DNA of 45,601 nucleotides, taken from positions 1-45,601 of the forward strand of contig JAPLQE010000012.1 in NCBI GenBank assembly GCA_026399835.1, written 5' to 3'. A program made the translations under genes and the position numbers. This document shows, piece by piece, positions 33,776 through 40,945 of this stretch (the stretch's first letter is position 1; the number at the start of each line of letters is the position of its first letter). This DNA is from Burkholderiales bacterium (GTDB taxonomy: Bacteria > Pseudomonadota > Gammaproteobacteria > Burkholderiales > Burkholderiaceae_E). The notes beneath the pieces were generated by a model. It ran no database searches, was not told the DNA's origin, and saw nothing but the letters and a program-made list of their open reading frames with translations.

Positions 33776-34771
33776 ATGTCTGCCGCCCTGCCCTCCGCGA
33801 TGAGTCCGCCTGTGCGACTGCTCGTCGCCCATTCCGAACCCGGCGCCGGCCGCGCATGGCGCGACGCGCTCGCCGCGCGCCTGCCAGACGCCCGCATCGC
33901 CATCGACCCCGCCACCCCCGACGGCGCCGGCGCCGACGGCGCGCCGCCCGGCTTCGAGGCCGACTGGGCGGTGGGCTGGGGGCCGCCCGCGGACCTCTTC
34001 GCGCGCCAGCCGCGGCTGCGCGGCTTCTTCTCCTCGGGCGCCGGCGTCGACCACCTGCTGCGCCATCCCGGGCTGCCGGCGGCCCTGCCGCTGATCCGCC
34101 TCGAGGATGCGGGCATGGGCGAGCTGATGGCCGACTACTGCCTGCTCGAGCTGCTGCGCATCGCGGGCCGCCACGACGCCTACGCCGCGCAGCAGGCGCG
34201 CGCGCACTGGGAGGCGCTGACCGGCTACACCCGTGCCGAGCTGCCGGTGGGCATCGTCGGCGTCGGCGTGCTGGGCGCACACGTGGCACGGCACCTGGCG
34301 CGCTCGGGCTTCACCGTGCGCGGCTTCGCGCGCGGCCCGAAGCTCGTCGACGGCGTCGAGGTGATGCACGGCGCGTCGCGCTGGCAGGAGTTCCTCGAGG
34401 CCACGCGCGTGCTGATCCTGCTCGCGCCGCGCACCGCCGAGACCGAGAACCTGATCGACGCGGCCGCGCTCGCGCGGCTGCGCCCCGGCGGCTGGCTGAT
34501 CAACGTCGCGCGCGGTGCGCTCGTCGTCGACGCGGACCTGGTGGCCGCGCTCGATGCCGGCACGCTCGCCGGCGCCACGCTCGACGTCTTCCGCGAGGAG
34601 CCGCTGCCGGCCTCGCATCCGTTCTGGCACCATCCCCGCATCCGCGTGACGCCGCATTCGTCGGCGCCGACGCAGGTCGCGGTCTCCGCCGCGCAGGTCG
34701 CGGCCAAGCTCGCCGCACTCGTGCGCGGCGAGACGGTCGGCGGCCTCGTCGAGCGCTCGCGCGGCTACTGA
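33776..34771 (+). CDS. D-2-hydroxyacid dehydrogenase, glyoxylate/hydroxypyruvate reductase A type
   Basis: NAD(P)-dependent reductase of 331 residues. The Rossmann glycines are in GIVGVGVLGAHVARHL near residue 158. The catalytic Arg is in INVARGALVVD near 242, the Glu in DVFREEPLPASHPFW near 271, and the His in VTPHSSAP near 292. HPFWxHP after the Glu is typical of GhrA. Three in-frame ATGs (33764, 33776, 33800) are possible; the middle one is used here, while the conserved fold begins only after the third. It precedes HMG-CoA lyase by 21 bp and is probably co-transcribed with it. It likely reduces glyoxylate or hydroxypyruvate. Confidence 0.84.
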   Translation: MSAALPSAMSPPVRLLVAHSEPGAGRAWRDALAARLPDARIAIDPATPDGAGADGAPPGFEADWAVGWGPPADLFARQPRLRGFFSSGAGVDHLLRHPGLPAALPLIRLEDAGMGELMADYCLLELLRIAGRHDAYAAQQARAHWEALTGYTRAELPVGIVGVGVLGAHVARHLARSGFTVRGFARGPKLVDGVEVMHGASRWQEFLEATRVLILLAPRTAETENLIDAAALARLRPGGWLINVARGALVVDADLVAALDAGTLAGATLDVFREEPLPASHPFWHHPRIRVTPHSSAPTQVAVSAAQVAAKLAALVRGETVGGLVERSRGY

Positions 34772-34792
34772 GCCCCCGAAGGACACCCCACG

Positions 34793-35719
34793 ATGACCCC
34801 CACCCTGCCCCGCCGCGTCGCGGTCGTCGAAGTCGGCCCGCGCGACGGCCTGCAGAACGAGAAGTCGCCGATCACCACCGACATGCGGATCGAGCTCTGC
34901 GACCGCCTGACCGATGCCGGCTTCCCCAACATCGAGGCCGGCTCCTTCGTGTCGCCCAAGTGGGTGCCGCAGATGGCCGACACCGCGGAACTCATGCGGC
35001 GCATCCGCCGCAAGCCTGGTGTCACCTACTCGGTGCTGACGCCCAACATGAAAGGCTTCGAGGGCGCGCTCGAGGCGAAGGCCGACGAGGTGGTGATCTT
35101 CGGCGCCGCCTCCGAGGCCTTCTCGCAGCGGAACATCAACTGCTCGATCGCCGAATCCATCGCGCGCTTCGAGCCGGTGGCGCAGGCCGCCAAGGCGAAC
35201 CGCATCCGGCTGCGCGCGAGCGTGTCGGTCGCGCTCGGCTGCCCGTACCAGGGCGAGGTGTCGCCGGCCGCGGTGGCGGACGTCGTGCAGCGCTTCGCCG
35301 ACCTCGGCTGCGACATGATCGACATCGCCGACACCATCGGCACCGGCACGCCGCGCCAGACCCATTCGGTGTTCGAGGCCGCGCTGCGCGTGGTGCCGCC
35401 GGGGCGGCTCTCCGGCCACTTCCACGACACCTACGGCATGGCGGTGGCCAACACCTACGCCGCGCTCGAGGCCGGCATCTCCACCTTCCATGCGTCGGTG
35501 GCCGGCATGGGCGGCTGCCCGTATGCCAAGGGCGCCACCGGCAACGTCGCCACCGAGGACCTGCTCTACCTGTTCCAGGGCCTGGGCATCGAGACCGGCG
35601 TGGACCTGGCCAAGGTCGTCGAGACCGGGCAGTGGGTGTCGGGGCTGCTCGGACGCAAGGGGCAGGCGCGCGCGGGGAATGCGATCGCGGCCAAGCGGGC
35701 GGACGCGGCGACGGCCTGA
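34793..35719 (+). CDS. Hydroxymethylglutaryl-CoA lyase
   Basis: TIM-barrel lyase of 308 residues cleaving HMG-CoA to acetoacetate and acetyl-CoA, the last step of leucine breakdown. VVEVGPRDGLQNEKSPI (about residues 11-27) supplies the catalytic Arg and Asp, GSFVSPKWVPQMADT follows near 51, metal-ligand His residues are in SGHFHDTYGMAVANTYAAL near 206-224, and the signature loop with the catalytic Cys is AGMGGCPYAKGATGNVATED near 241-260. The full family length and all key residues are present. It lies downstream of a GhrA-type reductase rather than in a liu cluster. Confidence 0.92.
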   Translation: MTPTLPRRVAVVEVGPRDGLQNEKSPITTDMRIELCDRLTDAGFPNIEAGSFVSPKWVPQMADTAELMRRIRRKPGVTYSVLTPNMKGFEGALEAKADEVVIFGAASEAFSQRNINCSIAESIARFEPVAQAAKANRIRLRASVSVALGCPYQGEVSPAAVADVVQRFADLGCDMIDIADTIGTGTPRQTHSVFEAALRVVPPGRLSGHFHDTYGMAVANTYAALEAGISTFHASVAGMGGCPYAKGATGNVATEDLLYLFQGLGIETGVDLAKVVETGQWVSGLLGRKGQARAGNAIAAKRADAATA

Positions 35720-35749
35720 TGCCTGGCGCGGGCGCTGCACGCGCCTCGC

Positions 35750-35766
35750 GGCGTCCGGGCGACGCC
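35750..35766. terminator. Hairpin between convergent HMG-CoA lyase and lipoprotein genes
   Basis: GGCGTC and GACGCC form a perfect stem around CGGGC, and an overlapping alternative stem CCGGGC/GCCCGG is also possible. No T tract. Terminator role inferred from the convergent position. Confidence 0.3.
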
Positions 35767-35784
35767 CGGCCCCGGCAGGCCCGC

Positions 35785-36714
35785 TCAGCGCGCCGCGGCC
35801 GCAGCCACCATCGCGTCCTTGTACCCCGCCGCATCGAACGCGCGGCGCACCGTGCCGTCGCGCTTGGCCTCCTCGATGAAGGCCGCCGCCACGCCGAGCG
35901 CCGCACGGCGCCCGCGCGGCACGCCGATCGCCACGCGCTCCACCAGGAAGGCATCGTCGAGCACCTTCGAGCCCGGCACCTGCGCGGCCAGGCCCAGCAG
36001 CGTCTCGCGGCCCGCTCCGGCCGCATCCACCGTGCCGGTCCGGAGCTGTTCGCGGATCTGGTCGAGGGTGCGGAAGCGCACGATCGTCGCGGCCTTGATC
36101 ACGCCCTCGCGGTTGCGCGCGGTCACCGAGCCGTCGGCCACCGCGAGGCGGATGCCGGCGCGGTCGAGGTCGGCGACGCGGGCGATCGGCACGCTGGCGC
36201 GCACGAGGTAGGTGTACGACTGGTCGTAGTAGGACGGCCCGTAGTCGATCACGCGGGTGCGGGCGTCGTCGTAGGGCAGGAAGGTCACGTCCCAGTCGCC
36301 GCGGGCGCCGGCGTCGAGCAGGTCCGGATAGTTGCCGTAGGGCACGAGATCGACCGGCAGGCCGATGCGCGCACCGAACGCGACCGCGAGGTCGGCGGGC
36401 ACGCCCTTGGGCCGCCCGCCCGGCGCATCGACCGTTCCACGGAAGGTGCTGCCGCTCGGGCCCACCGCGATCGCCGCGCGCAGGCGGCCGGTGGGGGCGA
36501 GCTCGCGGAGGGCGGCGGGGTCGGCGACGCGGGCGCGGGGCGGCGCCGAGGCCGAGGCTGCGGCGGACGCTGCGCCCGGCGCCGACGACCCCGTGCGCCC
36601 GCTCGCACACCCCGCGAGCGCCAGCCCCGCGCCCAGCAGCAGCGTGCGGCGCGGGCCGGACGCGACGCGAGGCGTCGGAGCGGAGCCGTTCGGCGTCGAG
36701 GGGTCGCGGTACAT
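35785..36714 (-). CDS. ABC transporter substrate-binding lipoprotein (solute-binding family 3)
   Basis: A 309-residue periplasmic lipoprotein. An Arg-containing signal (PRRTLLLGAGLALAGC) ends in a lipobox with Cys near residue 36, followed by a low-complexity Ala/Ser/Pro linker and a family 3 fold: PKGVPADLAVAFGARIGLPV (about 102-121), DVTFLPYDDARTRVIDYGPS near 141 and AGRETLLGLAAQVPG near 232. Family 3 proteins bind amino acids or related organic solutes. No permease or ATPase gene adjoins it, so it is an orphan. The ATG at 36714 gives the proper signal; it diverges from the DUF1289 operon. Confidence 0.8.
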   Translation of the reverse strand: MYRDPSTPNGSAPTPRVASGPRRTLLLGAGLALAGCASGRTGSSAPGAASAAASASAPPRARVADPAALRELAPTGRLRAAIAVGPSGSTFRGTVDAPGGRPKGVPADLAVAFGARIGLPVDLVPYGNYPDLLDAGARGDWDVTFLPYDDARTRVIDYGPSYYDQSYTYLVRASVPIARVADLDRAGIRLAVADGSVTARNREGVIKAATIVRFRTLDQIREQLRTGTVDAAGAGRETLLGLAAQVPGSKVLDDAFLVERVAIGVPRGRRAALGVAAAFIEEAKRDGTVRRAFDAAGYKDAMVAAAAAR

Positions 36715-36868
36715 GGTCCCGATCCTGCCATGCCCGTCGCGCGAGTGGAACCGCGGCCGGCGTACCGTGGCCAGGGTACGGCCGCCGCGGCATCCCGACC
36801 GACGCACCGGCCAGAGGGGTAGCCGCACCCGGCCCCGGGACGCCTGCGCCCGCGCCGGACCCGTCTTG

Positions 36869-36874
36869 TACACT
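36869..36874 (+). promoter_or_regulatory. Possible -10 element before the DUF1289 operon
   Basis: TACACT (4 of 6 to the -10 consensus, preceded by TG) lies 8 bp before the DUF1289 ATG. If real, the operon mRNA would be essentially leaderless. No strong -35 was found. Confidence 0.28.
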
Positions 36875-36882
36875 GCGCCGCG

Positions 36883-37128
36883 ATGACCCCCGCCTCCCGT
36901 CCCGTCCGCGCCGCCCCGCCCGCCCCCGGCGACACCACGCGCCCCGTGCGCTCGCCCTGCGTGTCGATCTGCCACATCGATGCCGCGAGCGGTCTGTGCG
37001 TCGGCTGCCAGCGCACCCTCGACGAGATCGGCGACTGGGGCTCGATGGCCGACGGCGAGCGCCTCGAGGTCTGGGCCCGGATCGTCGAGCGACGCGAGGC
37101 CGGCGCGCTGAGCCGCGGCGGGGCATGA
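36883..37128 (+). CDS. DUF1289-domain protein
   Basis: Small cytoplasmic protein of 81 residues. The DUF1289 core is SPCVSICHIDAASGLCVGCQ (about residues 24-43), with four cysteines arranged like a metal or iron-sulfur site, followed by RTLDEIGDWGSM. The function of this family is not established. The stop overlaps the start of the HCCA isomerase gene (ATGA), making it the first gene of a four-gene operon through the metallo-beta-lactamase gene. Confidence 0.82.
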   Translation: MTPASRPVRAAPPAPGDTTRPVRSPCVSICHIDAASGLCVGCQRTLDEIGDWGSMADGERLEVWARIVERREAGALSRGGA

Positions 37129-37763
37129 TGAAGACCGTCCGCTGGTACTTCGACTTCATCTCGCCGTACGCGTACCTGCAGAGCACCGTGCTCGAGCGCC
37201 TCGCGCCCCACGCCCGAATCGAGCCGGTGCCCATCCTCTTCGCCGGTCTGCTGCAGCACCACGCGCACAAGGGCCCGGCCGAGATCGCGCCGAAGAAGGT
37301 CCACACCTTCCGCCAGGTGGTCTGGCTCGCGCACCGGCACGGCATCCCGTTCGCGCTGCCCGCCGCCCATCCGTTCAACCCGCTGCCGATGCTGCGGCTG
37401 TCGATCGCGCTGGGCAACACGCCCGAGGCCGTACAGGCCCTGTTCCGCCATGTCTGGGTCGACGGCCATCTGCCCACCGACGCCGCCCCCTGGGCCGAAC
37501 TGTGCCGTCGCCTCGGCGTCGACGACCCGGCCGAAGCCACCGCGCGGCCCGAGGTCAAGGACACGCTGCGCCGGAACACCGAGCGCGCGATCGCCGAGGG
37601 CCTGTTCGGCGTGCCGACGCTGGCCGTCGACGACCAGCACTTCTGGGGCTTCGACATGACCGACGCAGCCATCGCATACCTGGGCGGCGACCCGATCTTC
37701 GACTCGCCGCTGATGACGCGCGCGGCCTCGCTGCCCGACGGCGTGACGCGGGTGCCGCGATGA
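37125..37763 (+). CDS. 2-hydroxychromene-2-carboxylate isomerase family protein (DsbA/kappa-GST fold)
   Basis: Thioredoxin-fold protein of 212 residues. The N-terminal WYFDFISPYAYLQS (about residues 7-20) is the HCCA isomerase hallmark, with the glutathione-activating Ser at SPY. AIAEGLFGVPTLAVDDQHFW near 161-180 is the conserved cis-Pro segment, and FWGFDM follows. HCCA isomerase is a glutathione-dependent enzyme of naphthalene breakdown, but many homologues act on other ligands. No other aromatic-ring genes are nearby, so the exact reaction is unknown. It is coupled by ATGA overlaps to DUF1289 upstream and a small membrane protein downstream. Confidence 0.85.
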   Translation: MMKTVRWYFDFISPYAYLQSTVLERLAPHARIEPVPILFAGLLQHHAHKGPAEIAPKKVHTFRQVVWLAHRHGIPFALPAAHPFNPLPMLRLSIALGNTPEAVQALFRHVWVDGHLPTDAAPWAELCRRLGVDDPAEATARPEVKDTLRRNTERAIAEGLFGVPTLAVDDQHFWGFDMTDAAIAYLGGDPIFDSPLMTRAASLPDGVTRVPR

Positions 37764-38221
37764 ACCCGCGCCACGACGCGCTCGCACGGACCTTCGCGAC
37801 CCCGGTCTCGGGCCGCGCGTATCGGCCGGCGACCCGCATCCTCGCGGCGGCGCTGGTCGCGGGCCTGCTCGGTTGGGGCGCGGCGGGCCTGCTCGCCGAC
37901 CTCAGCACCCCGATCGACTGGCAGCGCATCGGCGCCTCCGCGCTCATCGCGGTCGCGCTGCTCTGGCCGATGCCCTCGATCCTCGCCGGGCGCACCGTGA
38001 TCGACGCCACCGGCATCCGCCAGGACGGCTGGCTGGGGCGCGAGGCCACCTGGGCCGAGGTGCAGAAGATCCGGTACATCCCGATGCCGATGTCGCCGCG
38101 CCTGGTCGTCTCGACCGGCCTGGGCCGCGCACGCGTGTTCTACAGCGGTGACGCCCAGCTCGACGGCGCCTTCCGCGAGGTGGTGCGGCTGCTGACCGCG
38201 CCGATCGAGGAGCTTCGATGA
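37760..38221 (+). CDS. Small membrane protein with a PH-like cytosolic domain
   Basis: A 153-residue protein not assignable by name. Two hydrophobic helices (ILAAALVAGLLGWGAAGLL near 28-46 and IGASALIAVALLWPMPSIL near 55-73) are followed by a short strand-rich domain: TVIDATGIRQDG, WAEVQKIRYIPMPMSPRLVV, ARVFYSGDAQ. This layout resembles bacterial PH-like (bPH) membrane proteins. Its start and stop both overlap neighbours (ATGA), so it is firmly part of the operon. Confidence 0.65.
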   Translation: MNPRHDALARTFATPVSGRAYRPATRILAAALVAGLLGWGAAGLLADLSTPIDWQRIGASALIAVALLWPMPSILAGRTVIDATGIRQDGWLGREATWAEVQKIRYIPMPMSPRLVVSTGLGRARVFYSGDAQLDGAFREVVRLLTAPIEELR

Positions 38222-39135
38222 GCCCCGCGCCGCGCCTGCCTGCCACCCTGCGCTTCATCGAGCGCGACTGGCTGTCCGCCAACGGCGTGCTGTTCGACGA
38301 CGGCACGCACACAGCGCTGGTCGACACCGGCTACGTCAAGCACCAGGACCTCACGCTGGCGGTGGTGCGCCGCGCGCTGGACGAGCGCCCGCTCGACCTG
38401 CTGGTCAACACCCACCTGCACAGCGACCACTGCGGCGGCAACGCGATCCTGCAGGCGCACTACGGCGTGCGCACGCTGGTGCCTGCAGCAAGCGTCGACG
38501 CCGTACGCGCCTGGGACGAGGAGACGCTGACCTTCGCCGCCACCGGCCAGCGCTGCGAGCGCTTCGCCTGCGACGGCGCGCTCGACGACGGCCAGACCAT
38601 CGAGCTCGGCGGCCTGTCGTGGCAGGCCATCGCTGCCCCCGGTCACGACCCGCAGGCGCTGATCCTCTACTGCGCCGCCGAGCGCGTGCTGATCTCGGCC
38701 GACGCGCTGTGGGGCAACGGCTTCGGCGTGATCTTCCCCGAACTCGAGGGCGAGTCAGGCTTCGCCGAGCAGCGTTCCATCCTCGATCGGATCGAGGGCC
38801 TCGACGTCGCCATCGTGATCCCCGGCCACGGGCCGATGTTCACCGACGTGCGCGGCGCGCTGCGCACCGCGCGCCAGCGGCTCGAGCACCTGTCGGCCGA
38901 CCCGGCACGCAACGCGCTGCAGGCGGTCAAGGTGCTGCTCAAGTTCCTGCTGCTCGAGCATGAGCGCGTGCCGCTCGAGGGCGTGGGCCCGCTGCTGTCG
39001 TCGATCCCGCTGACGGCGAACGCGAACGCGCGCTACATCGGCATGGCGCCGGACGCGCTGGTCGACTGGGCGATCACCGGGCTGCTGAAGGCGGGGGCGG
39101 CGCGGGTCGACGGGGACGCGCTGGTCAACGCGTAG
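38218..39135 (+). CDS. Metallo-beta-lactamase-fold hydrolase
   Basis: A 305-residue MBL-fold enzyme. The dinuclear zinc motif is NTHLHSDHCGGN (about residues 62-73), followed by the His in AAPGHDPQALIL near 140, the bridging Asp in LISADALWGNGF near 160 and a C-terminal His in IPGHGPMF near 202. This set fits the glyoxalase II/lactonase-like group acting on thioesters or lactones. It is the last gene of the DUF1289-HCCA-membrane protein operon; an HCCA-type glutathione enzyme next to an MBL hydrolase hints at glutathione-thioester chemistry, which is only inference. Confidence 0.85.
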   Translation: MSPAPRLPATLRFIERDWLSANGVLFDDGTHTALVDTGYVKHQDLTLAVVRRALDERPLDLLVNTHLHSDHCGGNAILQAHYGVRTLVPAASVDAVRAWDEETLTFAATGQRCERFACDGALDDGQTIELGGLSWQAIAAPGHDPQALILYCAAERVLISADALWGNGFGVIFPELEGESGFAEQRSILDRIEGLDVAIVIPGHGPMFTDVRGALRTARQRLEHLSADPARNALQAVKVLLKFLLLEHERVPLEGVGPLLSSIPLTANANARYIGMAPDALVDWAITGLLKAGAARVDGDALVNA

Positions 39136-39163
39136 CGGGGACCGGCGCTGCGCGCGCGGGTGA

Positions 39164-39201
39164 CTGGCCAATCAACCCCAGCAAGCCAGTGCATGAGCCG
39201 G
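39164..39201 (+). mobile_element. IS3-type end fragment (left border of the island)
   Basis: This 38-bp stretch is the same as the reverse complement of 44268-44305 with two differences. In frame it encodes LANQPQQASA then stop, the end of an IS3-type transposase. It marks the left edge of a block of broken and mobile genes; the remaining part of this IS copy has been lost. Confidence 0.65.
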
Positions 39202-39247
39202 CATTCTTGTGAGAGTCGCGCGACTGACGCAATCGGGTCCTTGCGAC

Positions 39248-39358
39248 GCCTAACGATGGCGTTGAACGGCGCCTTGCACGTGCCGGCGCACAGTGGACGA
39301 TTCATCGGCCGCGGAGAGCCGGCCCATGCAAGCCGTCCGCTCCAACTTTAGGTTAGGC
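39248..39358 (-). repeat. attC-like integron recombination site
   Basis: The 111-bp segment begins with GCCTAAC (39248-39254) and ends with its exact reverse complement GTTAGGC (39352-39358), the R-box pair of attC sites. Between them the arms continue to pair (GTTG, CGG, CTTGCA and GCCGGC blocks on both sides), giving an imperfect long hairpin with unpaired bases, as attC sites fold. It lies 19 bp after the stop of the toxin-antitoxin pair on the minus strand, exactly where attC sits in a gene cassette. No integrase gene is in the window. Confidence 0.65.
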
Positions 39359-39377
39359 ACGCGGTCGCCTGCGCAAG

Positions 39378-39725
39378 CTAAGCAGCCTGCAGAAGAAACT
39401 CGACCTTCACCGCGTCGTAAGGAAAGACAATCTCACCGGTGTCAGTGCGATCAAGGACACCAGCACGCAGCAGCGCCGTGATATCGCCATGGACCGCCTT
39501 GACGTCTCGATCGACGCGCCGGGCCGCCTCGCGAATCGAAACAGGGCCTGCGCCGCAAAGAATCTTCAACAACTCCCAGCGCTTGGCGGTCAACACCTTC
39601 CAAAGGAGCTCGGGCGTCGCGAAACTGATTCGCGAAGAACGCTCGGACTTACCCGTCCGCCAAGCCTTGGAGAACTCTGCCAGCGAACTACTGGCGTCAC
39701 GCACTTCAAGGGTCACAGTTTTCAC
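39378..39725 (-). CDS. HTH antitoxin (TumA-like)
   Basis: A 115-residue DNA-binding protein, second gene of the toxin-antitoxin pair. The N-terminus KTVTLEVRDASSSLAEFSKA is followed by a winged-helix region (LLWKVLTAKRWELLKILCG, then SIREAARRVDRDVKAVHGDI, residues about 52-92) and a short beta-wing (TDTGEIVFPYDAVKVEF). The GTG at 39725 is chosen because it starts the conserved region and overlaps the end of the toxin gene by 20 nt. It would neutralise the toxin and repress the pair through the inverted repeat at 40014-40037. The TumA name is by family resemblance and order. Confidence 0.72.
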   Translation of the reverse strand: MKTVTLEVRDASSSLAEFSKAWRTGKSERSSRISFATPELLWKVLTAKRWELLKILCGAGPVSIREAARRVDRDVKAVHGDITALLRAGVLDRTDTGEIVFPYDAVKVEFLLQAA

Positions 39726-40002
39726 GGTTCCATCTCGCAATATCTCGCTCAAACGCAGCGAGCAGCGCGTCCGGCGTGGTGAAGGAGTAGTCCGACTCCC
39801 TGGTACCGAAATGCCGATGGTCGCCCTTTCCGACTTCGTTGTCGTAGCGCACGACACAGACACCGTTCACGACATACGCCAAGCGGTACTTGAACGCATG
39901 ATTCGAACCGACAATCGGCGAAGGCACCTTCCAAAGCACCAACCCGGCGAACGCGCTCTCGGCATAGACGATGCGAGTGCGTGCGACGAGAACTGCCTTC
40001 AT
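39706..40002 (-). CDS. TumE-like toxin (DUF6516 family)
   Basis: A 98-residue protein, first gene of the pair. Recognisable segments are SRIVY-like RTRIVYAESAFAGLVLWKVP (about residues 7-26), HAFKYRLAYVVNGVCVVRYD (about 35-54), GKGDHRHFG (about 58-66) and YSFTTPDALLAAFERDI near 72-88, matching the family annotated as TumE toxins. The charged GKGDHRH motif is the likely active site; the molecular target of TumE toxins is not known to me. The ATG at 40002 is preferred to one 12 codons earlier because it begins the conserved part and leaves the operator free. It overlaps the antitoxin gene. Confidence 0.75.
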   Translation of the reverse strand: MKAVLVARTRIVYAESAFAGLVLWKVPSPIVGSNHAFKYRLAYVVNGVCVVRYDNEVGKGDHRHFGTRESDYSFTTPDALLAAFERDIARWNRENCDP

Positions 40003-40013
40003 GTTGGATACGA

Positions 40014-40037
40014 TGACAACAACTATGACCGTTGTCA
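40014..40037 (-). promoter_or_regulatory. Operator/promoter of the toxin-antitoxin pair
   Basis: TGACAAC (40014-40020) and GTTGTCA (40031-40037) form a perfect 7-bp inverted repeat with a 10-bp spacer, 12 bp before the toxin ATG. On the minus strand a perfect -35 TTGACA (40039-40034) overlaps the right arm; the -10 is poorly defined. The layout fits autoregulation by the antitoxin. Confidence 0.55.
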
Positions 40038-40065
40038 ATCACTCCAATGATCGAGCACGGTTGGG

Positions 40066-40115
40066 GCCTAACGTCGCCGCTGACCAGCGCGCCGCAGCAG
40101 GACGGCGGCTGCGCC
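40066..40115 (-). repeat. Remnant of a second attC-like site
   Basis: GCCTAAC at 40066-40072 repeats the core of the 39248 site. The following bases (GTCGCCGCTGACC and a GCGGCG/CGCCGC-rich hairpin) look like one half of an attC, but no partner GTTAGGC follows before the broken ABC gene begins. The site appears truncated. Confidence 0.4.
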
Positions 40116-40570
40116 AGAATGCGGATCCAACGGACTCGGAATCTCCCCCATCAGCGGAGTCGTCGCCCGCCTCCGCGCGGGATCCGGCACCGGCACCGAC
40201 GCGAGCAACGCCTTCGCATACGGATGCTTAGGCCGCGCGAACAGCGCATCCGCCGCCGCCAGCTCCACGATCCGCCCGAGATACATCAGCGCCACCCGTT
40301 CCGCCACCTGACGCACCACCGCCAGGTTGTGCGACACGAACAGATACGTCAGCCCGAGGCTGGCCTGCAGATCCCGCAGGAGGTTCAGGATCTGGGACTG
40401 CACCGACCGTCGACGGGCCTCACGGGGCCGGCGGCGGTCGGGAACTCGACCACCAGCTCGCGCACCGACAGCCGTGGCGCGCCACCGGTGCCGGGCGCGC
40501 CGACCGCTGCGGCTGCCGGGCCGGCGGCTCCCACGCCCTCAGGCGTCGCGACTGGCCCACCTCCGCTCAC
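40116..40570 (-). pseudogene. Fused remnants of peptide ABC transporter ATPases (DppD/DppF type)
   Basis: Two pieces of oligopeptide-type ATPases are joined. The first (from the ATG at 40570) is an Ala/Gly/Pro-rich start followed by LSVRELVVEFPTAAGPVRPV, the opening strand of an ABC ATPase, and it goes out of frame near 40409. The second is a DppF-type C-terminal part: SQILNLLRDLQASLGLTYLF, VSHNLAVVRQVAERVALMYL, then HPYAKALLASVPVPDP, losing similarity after IPSPLDP near 40122. Walker A, signature and Walker B are all missing. A deletion has removed the middle of one or two genes. It cannot be functional. Confidence 0.75.
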
Positions 40571-40941
40571 CGCAGCTCCAGCCGCAGCCGCGGATCGAGC
40601 ACGTCGCGCAGCCCGTCACCGAGCAGGTTCAACCCGATCACCAGCGTCATCACCGCCACGTCGGGCACGGCGCAGGTCCAGGGCGCTTCGGCCAAGTCGT
40701 TGCGGCCGTCGGCGATCACTTTGTCGAAGCTGGGCGCGGGCGGGCGGGGGCCCACGCCGATGAAGGACAGCACGGCCTCGGCGAGCACGGCGAGCGCGAA
40801 CACGAAGGTGAGCTGCACGAGGATGGGCGCCATGGAGTTGGCGAGCACGTGGCGCACGAGGATGCGCGCATGGCCTGCGCCGATGGCGCGCGCCGCCTCG
40901 ACGAACTCGGCCTGTTTGGTGACCAGCACTGCGGCGCGCAG
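40567..40941 (-). pseudogene. C-terminal remnant of a peptide ABC permease (DppC type)
   Basis: About 120 residues of the permease remain, starting in the coupling loop (EFVEAARAIGAGHARILVRH) and continuing through the last membrane helices (LTFVFALAVLAEAVLSFIGV, VMTLVIGLNLLGDGLRDVLD) to the normal end. The N-terminal half is absent, replaced by a binding-protein fragment in another frame near 40941-40946. The stop overlaps the start of the ATPase remnant as in intact operons, showing this was once dppC-dppD order. Confidence 0.75.
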
Positions 40942-40945
40942 AACG

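Larger units (their letters stand above)
39248..40072 (-). mobile_element. Integron-type gene cassette carrying a toxin-antitoxin pair
   Basis: Read on the minus strand: a core site GTTAGGC (40072-40066), a promoter/operator, the toxin gene, the overlapping antitoxin gene, and an attC-like site ending in GTTAGGC (39254-39248). This is the standard cassette layout, about 0.82 kb from core site to core site. The attC at the far side is truncated, so the cassette may be stranded without partners. Toxin-antitoxin cassettes with their own promoters are well known in integrons, where they stabilise arrays. Confidence 0.6.

Noticed and set aside
33515-37774. Very long minus-strand open frame crossing GhrA, HMG-CoA lyase and the HCCA operon
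   Set aside because: It is antisense to several well-supported genes and has no coherent domain; long shadow frames are expected in DNA this GC-rich.
39416-40050. Plus-strand open frame opposite the toxin-antitoxin genes
   Set aside because: The minus-strand frames match known families, overlap as a TA pair and have an operator; the plus-strand frame has no features.
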